Source: Deltaproteobacteria bacterium (lineage in GTDB: Bacteria; Desulfobacterota; GWC2-55-46; JAJCZF01). Taken from it: 43,575 nucleotides of DNA. How positions within the stretch are numbered: position 1 is the stretch's first letter; every line of letters starts with the position of its first letter. Of the stretch, positions 23,564-32,413 are shown piece by piece. Where the stretch lies: the NCBI GenBank assembly GCA_029262535.1, contig JAJCZF010000046.1, forward strand, positions 1 to 43,575, in the 5' to 3' direction. A program made the position numbers and the translations under genes. Below the pieces are notes generated by a model. That model was not told the DNA's origin. It made no database searches and worked only from the letters and a program-made list of their open reading frames with translations.

Positions 23564-25315
23564 TTATACTACCCGAAGCCGCCCTGCCTTTACCCCGCCT
23601 GTGGCGACGCTTGCGGGAAGAATCACCTTAAAGGTCGTGCCCGACCCTAATTCGCTCTCAACCTCTATAATCCCTCCGTGGCTCTCGACAATCCTGTGTA
23701 CGATTGAGAGGCCAAGTCCGGTACCGGCCTCCTTGGTCGAGAAGAAAGGATCAAATACCTTCTTTATATCGTCCGGATCTATACCAGCGCCTGAGTCTTT
23801 TACAATTATCACGGCGGCGGCGGAGAGAGACTCCTCCCGGTTATTAGATAAAATGTCGGCAACCCCTCCGGAAAGCGAGAGCTTCGAGCTCTCCGCGCCG
23901 GAAGAGCACCCGATTAGTCTAACTGTCATCACCCCTGACGAGTTCATGGCCTGCGCCGCGTTGACAAAGAGATTCCAGAGTACCTGCCCCATCTGGCGCA
24001 GATTGCCCTCTATAAATATATCCCCTTGAATCTCCTCTTCCAAACGTATACCTACCGCCTCCGGCGAATTGGTAAAGACCTCAATGGTCTCACCCATAAG
24101 GCCTGAAATATTGACCGACTGCGGCTCTTCCTTTACAGGCCTCGCAAAGAGGAGAAAATCGGTTATGAGCGCGTTTAACCTCTCGGTCTCACGAAGCACT
24201 ATCTCCATAAGGCGACTATCGTCTCCATGCATATCTACATCCTGATTGAGCAACTGTATCGAGCCGCTAATCGAGGCCAGAGGGTTTCTTATCTCGTGCG
24301 CCATGCCCGCGGCAAGCTCGCCGAGCGCTTTTAGCTTGTCGTCTCGCCGGAGCTGGTCCTCCATGGCCTTTAACTTCGTAAGATCCTGAAATATTACTAT
24401 CGTCGTCATATCGCCGCCCGAACCGCTCGAAACACTGAAGCCGAGGTAGCGTTCGACACCGTCCTTTACCTTGATATTATCCTCACCCCTGATACCCTGC
24501 CTGGCAAGCTCAAGAGAATCCCCGCCAAAACCCTCGAAAATATCCTCGAACTTCATATGGTAGGCCTCCTCAAGCGTGTAACCCGTTATCTCGCGGGCGG
24601 CCATATTAAAAGAGGAGATCCGACCCATCTCATTAAGCGTCGTGATACCGCTATGGATATTATCGACTATCTCGCGGTTCAGGGCCTCAAGCATATCGAG
24701 ATCTATGACTTTCTCTTCCAGCTCGCGCTCTACGCGAGCCGTCCTCTCGGCCAGATAACCTGTCAGGTATGCAACGGTAAAGAAGGCTACTATATTGGTA
24801 AAGAGAGTCGTTGCGACATCGCTAAAATGCATTATCTCCGGCGCCCATAGTATCTTTAAGCGGGCCGGCAGTATCGAATGGTAATCGGTAAGCACGATAA
24901 AGGCATAGGACATAGAGGCAAGGCTTGCGGCGTAGATGCCCCCCAGGCGGTTCAGCAGTATCGACGCGCCTATCACCGAGAGGTAATATAATATGGAGAG
25001 ATAGCTACCTATGGCACCGGTAAAGTAGACCATGCAACCGATAAGCAGGATATCGGCCGTCACCTGAAAATAGGTAAAGAACTTAAGGCTCTTGAGACGT
25101 GTTATGAGCAGGGCGTAGGCAAGCGTGAGCACACCCAGAAAGGCGCCGACGTAATATACGGGGTAGAAGGCGGACTGGGTAGCCTCAACCAGCGTGAACT
25201 GCAGGTAGGAGGCCACTCCGAGAAAGATTAGGGCAAGCACAACCCGAAGAACCATCATGACAAGCAGCTTGCTCTTTAGATCGCTCTGCGTGGGCCCTTT
25301 CTCTTTCATCACCAT
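23564..25315 (-). CDS. pilS: Sensor histidine kinase PilS
   Basis: The 583-residue kinase has about six N-terminal membrane helices (20-200), a short coiled segment, a PAS domain (about 210-320), the H-box GMAHEIRNPLAS and an HATPase domain with DSGAGIDP and GTGLGLSIV. In Pseudomonas PilS senses pilin level in the membrane and phosphorylates PilR. The C-terminus carries a short extension after the catalytic domain. It lies between pilC and pilR, as in Geobacter-like loci. Confidence 0.9.
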   Translation of the reverse strand: MVMKEKGPTQSDLKSKLLVMMVLRVVLALIFLGVASYLQFTLVEATQSAFYPVYYVGAFLGVLTLAYALLITRLKSLKFFTYFQVTADILLIGCMVYFTGAIGSYLSILYYLSVIGASILLNRLGGIYAASLASMSYAFIVLTDYHSILPARLKILWAPEIMHFSDVATTLFTNIVAFFTVAYLTGYLAERTARVERELEEKVIDLDMLEALNREIVDNIHSGITTLNEMGRISSFNMAAREITGYTLEEAYHMKFEDIFEGFGGDSLELARQGIRGEDNIKVKDGVERYLGFSVSSGSGGDMTTIVIFQDLTKLKAMEDQLRRDDKLKALGELAAGMAHEIRNPLASISGSIQLLNQDVDMHGDDSRLMEIVLRETERLNALITDFLLFARPVKEEPQSVNISGLMGETIEVFTNSPEAVGIRLEEEIQGDIFIEGNLRQMGQVLWNLFVNAAQAMNSSGVMTVRLIGCSSGAESSKLSLSGGVADILSNNREESLSAAAVIIVKDSGAGIDPDDIKKVFDPFFSTKEAGTGLGLSIVHRIVESHGGIIEVESELGSGTTFKVILPASVATGGVKAGRLRVV

Positions 25316-25322
25316 AACGCTT

Positions 25323-26546
25323 CTAACTGGACGCCGCTCCAGCGAGGGAGAATATCGGCAGATAGAGGGCTATGACAAGGCCGCCTATGACGATACCCAG
25401 GAAGACCATCAGTATGGGCTCGATCAGCGACGTAAGGGCCTCGACCGCCGTATCGACCTCGTCCTCGTAGAAGTCGGCTATCTTTCCGAGCATAGTGTCC
25501 ATGGCGCCGGTCTGCTCGCCGACAGCGATCATCTGCGTGACCATGCCGGGGAATATCTTGGTTTCGGCAAGCGGTTCGGCAAGGTTTTTACCCTCAGAGA
25601 GGCTTACCTTGGCTTTGAGGATGGAGTCCTCGATTATACTGTTACCAGAGGTCTTTGCGACCAGTTCAAGTGACTCGAGTATCGGCACGCCGGACGATAT
25701 CATAGTTCCGAGTGTACGCGAAAATCTTGCAATAGCGGTCTTTCGGATGAGGTCTCCGAATACCGGAAGCCTGAGCTTTATCCTGTCGAATATACGCCTG
25801 CCCTTCTCCGTCCTGTAGGATAGCTTGATTCCTATGATGATCAGGATGATCGCGCCGACGACAAAGTACCAATAATGTCTTAAGACATTACTCAAGGCAA
25901 CAACGACCTGTGTCGGCGCAGGAAGGGCGGAACCGAAATCGGCGAACATCTCTTCAAAGACCGGAACGATAAAGACCAGCAGGGCGGAGACGATAACAAA
26001 GGCGATACAGATAACGGCCACCGGATAGGCCATGGCGCTCTTGACCTTGTTCTTCAGCTTCTGGCTCTTTTCCATAAAGGCCGAGAGCCTGTTCAGGATG
26101 ATATCAAGAATACCGCCGACCTCTCCGGCGGCGACAAGATTTACAAATAGCGCGTCAAAGACCTTTGGATGTTTCCTGAGCGCGTCGGCAAAGGTCGATC
26201 CGCCCTCGACATTGCTCTTTACGTCATAGAGTACCTTTTTAAGTTCGTCGTTCTCATTCTGTGAGGCGAGGATATCAAGACACTGCACCAGCGGCAGACC
26301 GGCGTCTATCATAGTCGCAAACTGACGGGTGAAGATAACAAGGTCCTTGGTCTTTATCTTCTGGCCAAAGCCCGGTATCTTGATATCGTTCAGCTGCCCT
26401 ATGAAGGACTTTTTTTGCGATATGGAGTTGGCCGTTATCTGGCGTTGCCTGAGTGAGGCCGTTGCCTGCGCCATATTCGGAGCATTTATCTCGCCCTTGG
26501 TCACCTGCCCCGATGCGGACTTTCCTGAGTATACGAATGTAGGCAT
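25323..26546 (-). CDS. pilC: Type IV pilus inner-membrane platform protein PilC
   Basis: The 407-residue protein starts MPTFVYSGKSASGQVTKGEI and contains two GspF/T2SSF repeats (about 70-195 and 275-400), with three membrane helices near 170-195, 220-240 and 375-395. The conserved FTRQFATMIDAGLPLVQCL and FSRTLGTMISSGVPILESL mark the two halves. PilC sits in the inner membrane and couples PilB/PilT motors to pilin addition and removal. The gap to pilS is seven bases. Confidence 0.95.
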   Translation of the reverse strand: MPTFVYSGKSASGQVTKGEINAPNMAQATASLRQRQITANSISQKKSFIGQLNDIKIPGFGQKIKTKDLVIFTRQFATMIDAGLPLVQCLDILASQNENDELKKVLYDVKSNVEGGSTFADALRKHPKVFDALFVNLVAAGEVGGILDIILNRLSAFMEKSQKLKNKVKSAMAYPVAVICIAFVIVSALLVFIVPVFEEMFADFGSALPAPTQVVVALSNVLRHYWYFVVGAIILIIIGIKLSYRTEKGRRIFDRIKLRLPVFGDLIRKTAIARFSRTLGTMISSGVPILESLELVAKTSGNSIIEDSILKAKVSLSEGKNLAEPLAETKIFPGMVTQMIAVGEQTGAMDTMLGKIADFYEDEVDTAVEALTSLIEPILMVFLGIVIGGLVIALYLPIFSLAGAASS

Positions 26547-26576
26547 ATTTACAATCCTCTATTATGGAACCTTTGA

Positions 26577-27704
26577 TTAACGCGGACGGCCCATGCCGCC
26601 GGGCCCCGACTTAATGGCCCCGGCCTTTACGAGCATCTGTCTGAACTCGTCTATATCGTGACATCTCGAAAATGCCTCGTCAAGACTTATGTCTCTCCTG
26701 AGATATAGGTCAAGCAGGGACTGGTTCATCGTCTGCATGCCTGACTGCCCCTGGCCGATCTGCATCTGTGAATATATCTGGTGTACCTTGTCTTCCCGGA
26801 TAAGGTTCCTTATGGCGGAGTTCGGTATCATTATCTCAAGCGACATTACCCGCCCCATCCCGTCCGCCTTTATGCAGAGAGACTGAGACAGGACGCCTTC
26901 AAGCACAAAGGAGAGCTGTGAGCGTACCTGCGACTGCTGATGCGAAGGGAAAACGTCGATTATCCTGTTCATGGTCTGCACACATGAATTGGTATGCAGA
27001 GTGGCAAAACAGAGATGACCCGTATCGGCTACGGCAAGGGCCGTTTCGATCGTCTCCATATCCCTCATCTCTCCGAGCAGGACTATATCCGGGTCCTGCC
27101 TGAGCACATATTTCAGGGCGTTGGAGAAGCTCTGGGTATCGGCGCCAACCTCGCGCTGATTCACAAGCGAGGTCTTAGAGCGATGCAGATACTCAATCGG
27201 GTCCTCAATCGTCATAATATGGTCGTGATTTTGTTGATTAAGGCGATCTATTATTGTAGCAAGCGTCGTGGATTTACCGCTACCGGTAGGGCCTGTTACG
27301 AGTATCAGCCCCCTTTTCTTCTTACAGAGATCCTCAATGGCCATGGGAAGGCCGAGTTCTTTAAAGGTGCGTATTTCGTAAGGGATCGTTCTGAATGCGC
27401 CGGCGACAGAGCCTCTTTGAACGAAGAGATTGCCTCTGAAACGGCTGACATTCTTAAGGCCGAAGGAGAAGTCCAGCTCGCTCTCTTCTTCAAAGCGGTG
27501 TTTTTGGGAGTCGGTAAGAACGCTATAACACATCTGGCGCGTTTCAACGCCGGAGAGAGGCGGAAGGTCCATAGGAAGCAGGTTGCCGTTTAGCCTTATC
27601 CTCGGAGGCGAACCGGCGCTTATATGGAGATCAGAACCGCCCTGATCGATCATGAGCCTGAGCATCTCCTGAAGACTCATTCTCTGAGCGCCTTCTTCCG
27701 CCAT
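26577..27704 (-). CDS. pilT: Pilus retraction ATPase PilT
   Basis: The 375-residue ATPase has Walker A GPTGSGKST (138-146), the Asp and His boxes (LLGEMRDMETIETAL, TGHLCFATLHTN) and the AIRNLIRE motif required for retraction. It powers pilus depolymerisation at the inner membrane. It ends with a Gly-rich tail (GPGGMGRPR). The order pilB-pilT-pilC is the usual one in Geobacter-like bacteria. Confidence 0.96.
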   Translation of the reverse strand: MAEEGAQRMSLQEMLRLMIDQGGSDLHISAGSPPRIRLNGNLLPMDLPPLSGVETRQMCYSVLTDSQKHRFEEESELDFSFGLKNVSRFRGNLFVQRGSVAGAFRTIPYEIRTFKELGLPMAIEDLCKKKRGLILVTGPTGSGKSTTLATIIDRLNQQNHDHIMTIEDPIEYLHRSKTSLVNQREVGADTQSFSNALKYVLRQDPDIVLLGEMRDMETIETALAVADTGHLCFATLHTNSCVQTMNRIIDVFPSHQQSQVRSQLSFVLEGVLSQSLCIKADGMGRVMSLEIMIPNSAIRNLIREDKVHQIYSQMQIGQGQSGMQTMNQSLLDLYLRRDISLDEAFSRCHDIDEFRQMLVKAGAIKSGPGGMGRPR

Positions 27705-27807
27705 AATAACCTCCCTTATATAAAGCCAATGTACTCTAAAATATTATACTAGACAAATAGTGAAAAAACCACATAAAACCGGCAAAACAGAACCATACGG
27801 GTCCGTA

Positions 27808-29508
27808 TCAATCGGCCATCGTCACCCTGAGAACCTCTTCGACAGTTGTAACGCCGGTCGATACCATCTCTATGCCGCTCATCCTGAGCGAGAACATGCC
27901 GTCTCTTATGGCCTGCGTCTTTAACTCCGCGCTTGAGGCGCCGTTAAGTACGAGATCCCTGATTGAATCGGTAAAGGGCATGACCTCATAGAGCGCGATA
28001 CGCCCCTTGTAACCCGTGTCGTTGCAAATGGGGCAGCCCTTACCCTTAAAGGCCTTCAAGCTCTTAGCCTTATCGGCCTTAACGCCAAGATCGACAAGGG
28101 CCTTTTCGGATATCTCCATCGGCTCCTTGCACTCGGTGCATATCTTTCTTGCAAGCCTCTGGGCCAGTATCAGGTTACATGAACTCGACACCAGGAAGGG
28201 CTCTATGCCCATGTTGAGCAACCTGTTAACCGTACTCGGCGCGTCGTTCGTATGGAGCGTCGACAAGACCATATGGCCGGTAAGGGCCGCCTTGATCGCT
28301 ATCTCGGCAGTCTCGTAGTCACGAATCTCTCCGACCATGACTATATCAGGGTCCTGCCGCAGGAAGCTCCTAAGCGCCGCGGCGAAGTTCAGGCCGATAT
28401 CGTCGTGCATCTGAACCTGGTTTATACCCATAAGGTTGAACTCGACCGGGTCTTCCGCCGTAGAGATATTTTCGCTTACCTTATTAAGATCGGACAAGGC
28501 CGAATAAAGGGTCGTCGTCTTACCACTACCGGTCGGACCGGTGACGAGCACGATACCCCACGGCTTATGAATAGCGCCCTTAAAGTGCGTTATCTGATCT
28601 TCCTTAAAGCCGAGTTTCGTCATATCGAGCTGCAGATTGCTCTTGTCGAGCAGCCTCAAGACGACCTTTTCGCCAAAAAGGGTCGGCAAGACCGAGACGC
28701 GATAGTCCATCTCTTTATTCTTGCCAAGCTTCAGTTTTATTCTGCCGTCCTGCGGCAGCCTTCTTTCTGCTATATCGAGCTGCGCGAGGATCTTGATCCT
28801 CGATACTATGGCGTTTTTGAGTTTAAGGGGCGGCCTCATCATCTCTTGCAAGACACCGTCTACGCGATAACGCACGCGAAATACCCGCTCGTAAGGCTCG
28901 ATATGGATATCACTAACGCCTTTTTTGATAGCGTCGGTAAGTATGAAATTCACAAGACGAACGACCGGGGCGTCCTCAATAGCCTTCTTGAGGTCGCCCA
29001 TATCCAGGTCGTCCTCTTCGGTCACGACCTCCATATCCTGATCGTCGAATTCGTCGAGGATATCGTCGTCGAAGATCATATCTTCGGCTTCGTAGGTGCT
29101 CTCTATAGCGGCTTTAACGTCGCTCTCCGAGGCCACGGCCGTCTCGACATTATAACTTGTGAGAAACTTTATATCGTCTATGGCGAAGATATTGGACGGA
29201 TCGACCATTACAACCCGCAACGTCGCCCCGTTTCTCTCCAGAGGGATGAGTTGGTATTTCTTTGCGACATCTTCGGGTATGAGCTTTAAGAGTTCGTCTT
29301 CGATCTCGATATTGGTAAGGTCCACCTCGGGAACGCCATAGTGGTTGCTTATGAAGGAGACGAGGTCGCGGTCGGTCAGGTAGCCAAGCTCGACGATATT
29401 CGAGCCCAGCATACCGCCCTTTCTGCGTTGCTCCTCGACAGCGCGCTGCAACTGATCCTGCGTGACCAGCTTATTTATTACTAAAAGTTCTCCAAGTCTC
29501 TCCTGCAT
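27808..29508 (-). CDS. pilB: Pilus assembly ATPase PilB
   Basis: The 566-residue ATPase has an N-terminal MshEN/T2SSE_N domain (about 1-150), an acidic linker (DDDILDEFDDQDMEVV), then the motor domain with Walker A GPTGSGKTT near residue 325, MVGEIRDYETAEIA and TGHMVLSTLHTND. The zinc-binding tetracysteine CTECKEP ... CPICNDTGYKGR follows. It drives pilus extension. This is the first gene of the pil operon and has a good promoter 50 bases upstream. Confidence 0.96.
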   Translation of the reverse strand: MQERLGELLVINKLVTQDQLQRAVEEQRRKGGMLGSNIVELGYLTDRDLVSFISNHYGVPEVDLTNIEIEDELLKLIPEDVAKKYQLIPLERNGATLRVVMVDPSNIFAIDDIKFLTSYNVETAVASESDVKAAIESTYEAEDMIFDDDILDEFDDQDMEVVTEEDDLDMGDLKKAIEDAPVVRLVNFILTDAIKKGVSDIHIEPYERVFRVRYRVDGVLQEMMRPPLKLKNAIVSRIKILAQLDIAERRLPQDGRIKLKLGKNKEMDYRVSVLPTLFGEKVVLRLLDKSNLQLDMTKLGFKEDQITHFKGAIHKPWGIVLVTGPTGSGKTTTLYSALSDLNKVSENISTAEDPVEFNLMGINQVQMHDDIGLNFAAALRSFLRQDPDIVMVGEIRDYETAEIAIKAALTGHMVLSTLHTNDAPSTVNRLLNMGIEPFLVSSSCNLILAQRLARKICTECKEPMEISEKALVDLGVKADKAKSLKAFKGKGCPICNDTGYKGRIALYEVMPFTDSIRDLVLNGASSAELKTQAIRDGMFSLRMSGIEMVSTGVTTVEEVLRVTMAD

Positions 29509-29556
29509 ATTCCCCCTGCTATTAGCGAATGATGATGGACAAGAAAATTGTTATAT

Positions 29557-29586
29557 ATTCTACTAACTTTTGCCACTTAATGTCAA
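29557..29586 (-). promoter_or_regulatory. Sigma-70-type promoter of the pil operon
   Basis: Minus strand TTGACA (29586-29581), 18 bases, TAGAAT (29562-29557), about 50 bases before pilB. Confidence 0.65.
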
Positions 29587-29690
29587 CCCCGTTAGCATTG
29601 TTTTATAAAAGCCCCCGCCTTATGACTTTTCAGACCCTAAAAGGACGAAAAAAGCCCTCTCACTTCCATCCGGGCAACCCTTGGCATAAG

Positions 29691-29731
29691 AAAAGCCCGA
29701 TGGATTCCCTTTCGGGTCCATCGGGCTTTTT
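29691..29731. terminator. Bidirectional intrinsic terminator
   Basis: A perfect 14-base stem (29691-29704 with 29717-29730) has a 12-base loop and a run of T on the plus side and of A on the other. It ends the rubrerythrin/zinc-protein transcript on the minus strand and insulates pilB. Confidence 0.85.
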
Positions 29732-29776
29732 GATATTAAAGATTTTGGGTTGCTCGCGTCCTGTCTCTTCTTCCTA

Positions 29777-30025
29777 TCAGTCTCCGCTAATAGACTCGGG
29801 TGCGCAGAGGGAGGATGAATATGGTGACATTCTGCCGCATTTTTTACATACATATTCGATCTTATCGAGCATTTCAGGACAGACATGCCTTGCGTCGTCT
29901 GTCTCGTTAGAGCAGTATTCACAGGTAAAGGGCAATTCCTCTGTATTCGGGTGGCAAAGATGTCCGCGTCCGCTTGCCACTATATCGCAGTTGGGGCATT
30001 TGAATGTTTCGACATAATCTACCAT
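29777..30025 (-). CDS. Small protein of three tandem zinc-binding repeats
   Basis: The 82-residue product contains nine cysteines in three units of exactly 25 residues: Cys10/13/24, Cys35/38/49 and Cys60/63/74. The first two units fit C-x2-C-x8-H-x-C (His22, His47); the third has Ser72 in place of His. Each unit should bind one metal ion, probably zinc. AAGGAG precedes the ATG, and the gene lies 22 bases after the rubrerythrin gene in the same direction, ending at a strong terminator. An electron-transfer or redox role beside rubrerythrin is possible, but I do not recognise the family. Confidence 0.78.
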   Translation of the reverse strand: MVDYVETFKCPNCDIVASGRGHLCHPNTEELPFTCEYCSNETDDARHVCPEMLDKIEYVCKKCGRMSPYSSSLCAPESISGD

Positions 30026-30047
30026 GATCTTTGCGCTCCTTTTCGGG

Positions 30048-30536
30048 TTAGTTGCCCGCTTTGTGTTCGGTAAGGGTTGCTATATGCCTTCTTTCTTCGG
30101 CAATAATTTCTTTTACGAGGGCGCGGTCTTTTTCGCGCACCATGCTTAAGAGCTCGTTATAGAAGAGTATGGAATCTTTTTCAAAACCGATGGCTATTTC
30201 AAGGGCCTCTTCGTCCGAGGTGAGCGATTCGGCCATCTTCTTTCCGCGCGCCTTATCGACAAAGATATTCGAGTCCGCAAGCGCCCTGATGTAGTTCGAC
30301 TCCTCTTCGAGATAGGGGTCGAAGACATTATATACCTCTTCGCCTTCGAGCAGGGTTTTAAGCCCCTCGAAATGGCTTACATGTTTTGTCTCTTCGTTGG
30401 CGAGAAAGACAAATAACTCTTTCAGCTTATCTGTCTTTACGTTATTAACGGCTTCGGTGTAGAAGCCGAGGCCGTTCTCTTCTATGCATACGGCCATCTC
30501 TAATATCTCTTTACCTGAAAAGTGTACCGGGTCCAT
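30048..30536 (-). CDS. Rubrerythrin-like di-iron protein (ferritin superfamily)
   Basis: The 162-residue protein is a four-helix bundle with the expected ligands: Glu19 or Glu20 in CIEENGLGFY, Glu49 and His52 in EETKH, Glu119 in GFEKDSILFY, and Glu148 and His151 in EERRH. It lacks the C-terminal rubredoxin domain of full rubrerythrins. Relatives reduce peroxide in anaerobes, so this may belong to oxidative defence; the small zinc protein downstream could be a redox partner. GGAGG precedes the ATG. The predicted promoter implies a leader of about 200 bases. Confidence 0.85.
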   Translation of the reverse strand: MDPVHFSGKEILEMAVCIEENGLGFYTEAVNNVKTDKLKELFVFLANEETKHVSHFEGLKTLLEGEEVYNVFDPYLEEESNYIRALADSNIFVDKARGKKMAESLTSDEEALEIAIGFEKDSILFYNELLSMVREKDRALVKEIIAEERRHIATLTEHKAGN

Positions 30537-30738
30537 CGTTGCCTCCGTAGAATTATTAAGAGAACCTCTGATCTATTCGTGAACTTGTATCTTGCGCCTA
30601 AAATGTCCAGCTTCCGCGTTACAAGTCTTCGAAGTAGCTTGCTACTCCTCACGACTCGCGCCTTGAATCTGAAGATTTTCGACCGCAATCTACTTCGTCC
30701 GGAATAAATCAAAAATTCCTTCGATTTTTACAGTTGTA

Positions 30739-30766
30739 ATTATAGCAGAAAGCTCATGGAAAACAA
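30739..30766 (-). promoter_or_regulatory. Extended -10 promoter for the rubrerythrin operon
   Basis: Minus strand TTGTTT (30766-30761), 16 bases, then TGCTATAAT with a perfect TATAAT (30744-30739) and the extended TGn. Confidence 0.5.
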
Positions 30767-30893
30767 GCACCACTTTACAGCCATAAGACAAAAATGGCCC
30801 GCCTCCGCCACCCACAGGATCTTAAAAGAAGCTAAGTTGTTGTTTATACTACCCTTTAAGCATCAAGTGCTCTGAAAGACAAGACCGAACAGG

Positions 30894-30922
30894 TTGACAA
30901 CATCCGTTTTTGGGACTAACTT
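30894..30922 (+). promoter_or_regulatory. Promoter of the cDPG-synthetase-like gene
   Basis: TTGACA (30894-30899), 17 bases, TAACTT (30917-30922). Transcription would start near 30929, which excludes the in-frame ATG upstream at 30910 and supports ATG 30979. Confidence 0.5.
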
Positions 30923-30978
30923 ATAGGTATGGGGAGCTAGCGGCACACCTCCGGATTATAACTAAAAAGGCCTTTATT

Positions 30979-32301
30979 ATGAGAAAAAAGATCGTAATAA
31001 TGGGAGCGGCCGGGCGCGACTTTCATAACTTCAATCTCGTCTACAGCCACGATAAAACGACAGAGGTCGTCGCCTTCACAGCCGCGCAGATACCCTTTAT
31101 AGACGAGCGTCTCTACCCGCCCGAACTCTCCGGCCCGCTCTACCCGAAGGGCATCCCCATACGGACCGAAGACGAACTCGCCCATATAATTCAAGAATCA
31201 CAGGTTGATGAAGTAGTATTCTCCTACAGCGACGTGACCTTTAACCATGTGATGGAGAAGGCCTCTACGGTCTTATCGCTCGGCGCGGACTTCACCCTGC
31301 TCGGACCGGACCGGACCATGCTCGACAGCGCTAAACCGGTGCTGTCGATAACGGCCGTAAGGACAGGCTGCGGCAAGAGCGCTGTTACGCGTTTTGCCGC
31401 GGCAATCATAGAAGAACTGGGCTACAGGGCCGCCGTCATACGCCACCCAATGCCCTACGGAGATCTCGCGGCTCAGGCGGTGCAACGCTTTGCCTCTTAT
31501 GGCGACCTAAAATCTCATAACTGCACCATTGAAGAGATGGAGGAGTACGAGCCCATAATAGAGGCCGGTTTTGTCGTATTTGCCGGTGTGGATTATAAAG
31601 CCATACTGAAGGAGGCCGAAAAGGAGGCCGATATAATAATCTGGGACGGTGGAAATAACGACATGCCATTTATTCGCCCGGACCACTCGATAGTGATTGT
31701 CGACCCTCTCCGGCCCGGTGACGAGGCCAATTACCATCCCGGCGCAACCAACCTGCTTATGGCCGACACGGTCGTCATAAACAAGGCCGAGAGCGCCGCT
31801 CCAGACGATATAGACCTTGTGCTCGATAATATCAACGCCATGAACCCCTGCGCCCTCATAGTCGAAACGCGCTCTCTCGTGACGGTCGAGGATGTAGAGA
31901 CGCTACCGGGCAAGAAGGTCCTTGTCATAGAGGACGGCCCCACGCTCACGCACGGCGGCATGAAGTTCGGCGCGGGCATAAAGGCCGCCGAACTGGCAGG
32001 AGCCATAGAAGTGGACCCTCGCCCCTACGCCGTAGGAGCAATCGCCGAAACACTCAGGAAATACCCGGAGCTGAACCATCTGATACCGGCGATGGGATAC
32101 TCCAGAGCCCAGATAGCCGATCTCGAAGAGACCATTAACGCCACGCCTTGCGACGCCGTGCTCATAGCCACACCCATAGATCTCTCAAAGATTATCGATA
32201 TCCAGCGCCCCTCCCACCGCGTAAGTTACAAAATCGAAGATATGGAAGATGACGGCCTCGAAGGGGCGATAGCCAGATTTGCAGACGAAATCTTTAAATA
32301 A
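30979..32301 (+). CDS. Cyclic 2,3-diphosphoglycerate synthetase-like P-loop protein
   Basis: From ATG 30979 (AAAAAGG eight bases upstream) the product has 440 residues. The start MRKKIVIMGAAGRDFHNFN and the P-loop TAVRTGCGKSAVTR (about residue 125-138) match the cPGS/cDPGS-like family, first known from methanogens, where it makes cyclic 2,3-diphosphoglycerate as a thermal stabiliser. Bacterial members are common in uncultured lineages, but their function is uncertain. ADTVVINKAESA suggests a GTPase-like NKxx element. It is apparently a single-gene unit, with azoR 112 bases further on. Confidence 0.8.
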   Translation: MRKKIVIMGAAGRDFHNFNLVYSHDKTTEVVAFTAAQIPFIDERLYPPELSGPLYPKGIPIRTEDELAHIIQESQVDEVVFSYSDVTFNHVMEKASTVLSLGADFTLLGPDRTMLDSAKPVLSITAVRTGCGKSAVTRFAAAIIEELGYRAAVIRHPMPYGDLAAQAVQRFASYGDLKSHNCTIEEMEEYEPIIEAGFVVFAGVDYKAILKEAEKEADIIIWDGGNNDMPFIRPDHSIVIVDPLRPGDEANYHPGATNLLMADTVVINKAESAAPDDIDLVLDNINAMNPCALIVETRSLVTVEDVETLPGKKVLVIEDGPTLTHGGMKFGAGIKAAELAGAIEVDPRPYAVGAIAETLRKYPELNHLIPAMGYSRAQIADLEETINATPCDAVLIATPIDLSKIIDIQRPSHRVSYKIEDMEDDGLEGAIARFADEIFK

Positions 32302-32338
32302 TATGAAGGGGAATCATACCTGTCAAAGAAGGAAACCC

Positions 32339-32368
32339 TTGACTTTACAGGCAAAAATAGGATATCTT
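32339..32368 (+). promoter_or_regulatory. Promoter of the azoreductase gene
   Basis: TTGACT (32339-32344), 18 bases, TATCTT (32363-32368), about 40 bases before the ATG. Confidence 0.45.
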
Positions 32369-32413
32369 GTAAAATAGTGCCTTTTTCTATCAACTGAATA
32401 AAAGGAGTTTTAC

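Larger units (their letters stand above)
30537..30978. other. Divergent intergenic region, rubrerythrin / cDPG-synthetase-like gene
   Basis: About 440 bases. The left half is the long rubrerythrin leader, including the small inverted repeat AGTAGC-TT-GCTACT (30633-30646). The right half holds the promoter at 30894-30922. No gene is convincing in either direction. Confidence 0.5.

Noticed and set aside
28252..29289. Plus-strand open frame of 345 codons
   Set aside because: It lies entirely over pilB on the other strand, whose motifs are complete; the frame is a shadow.
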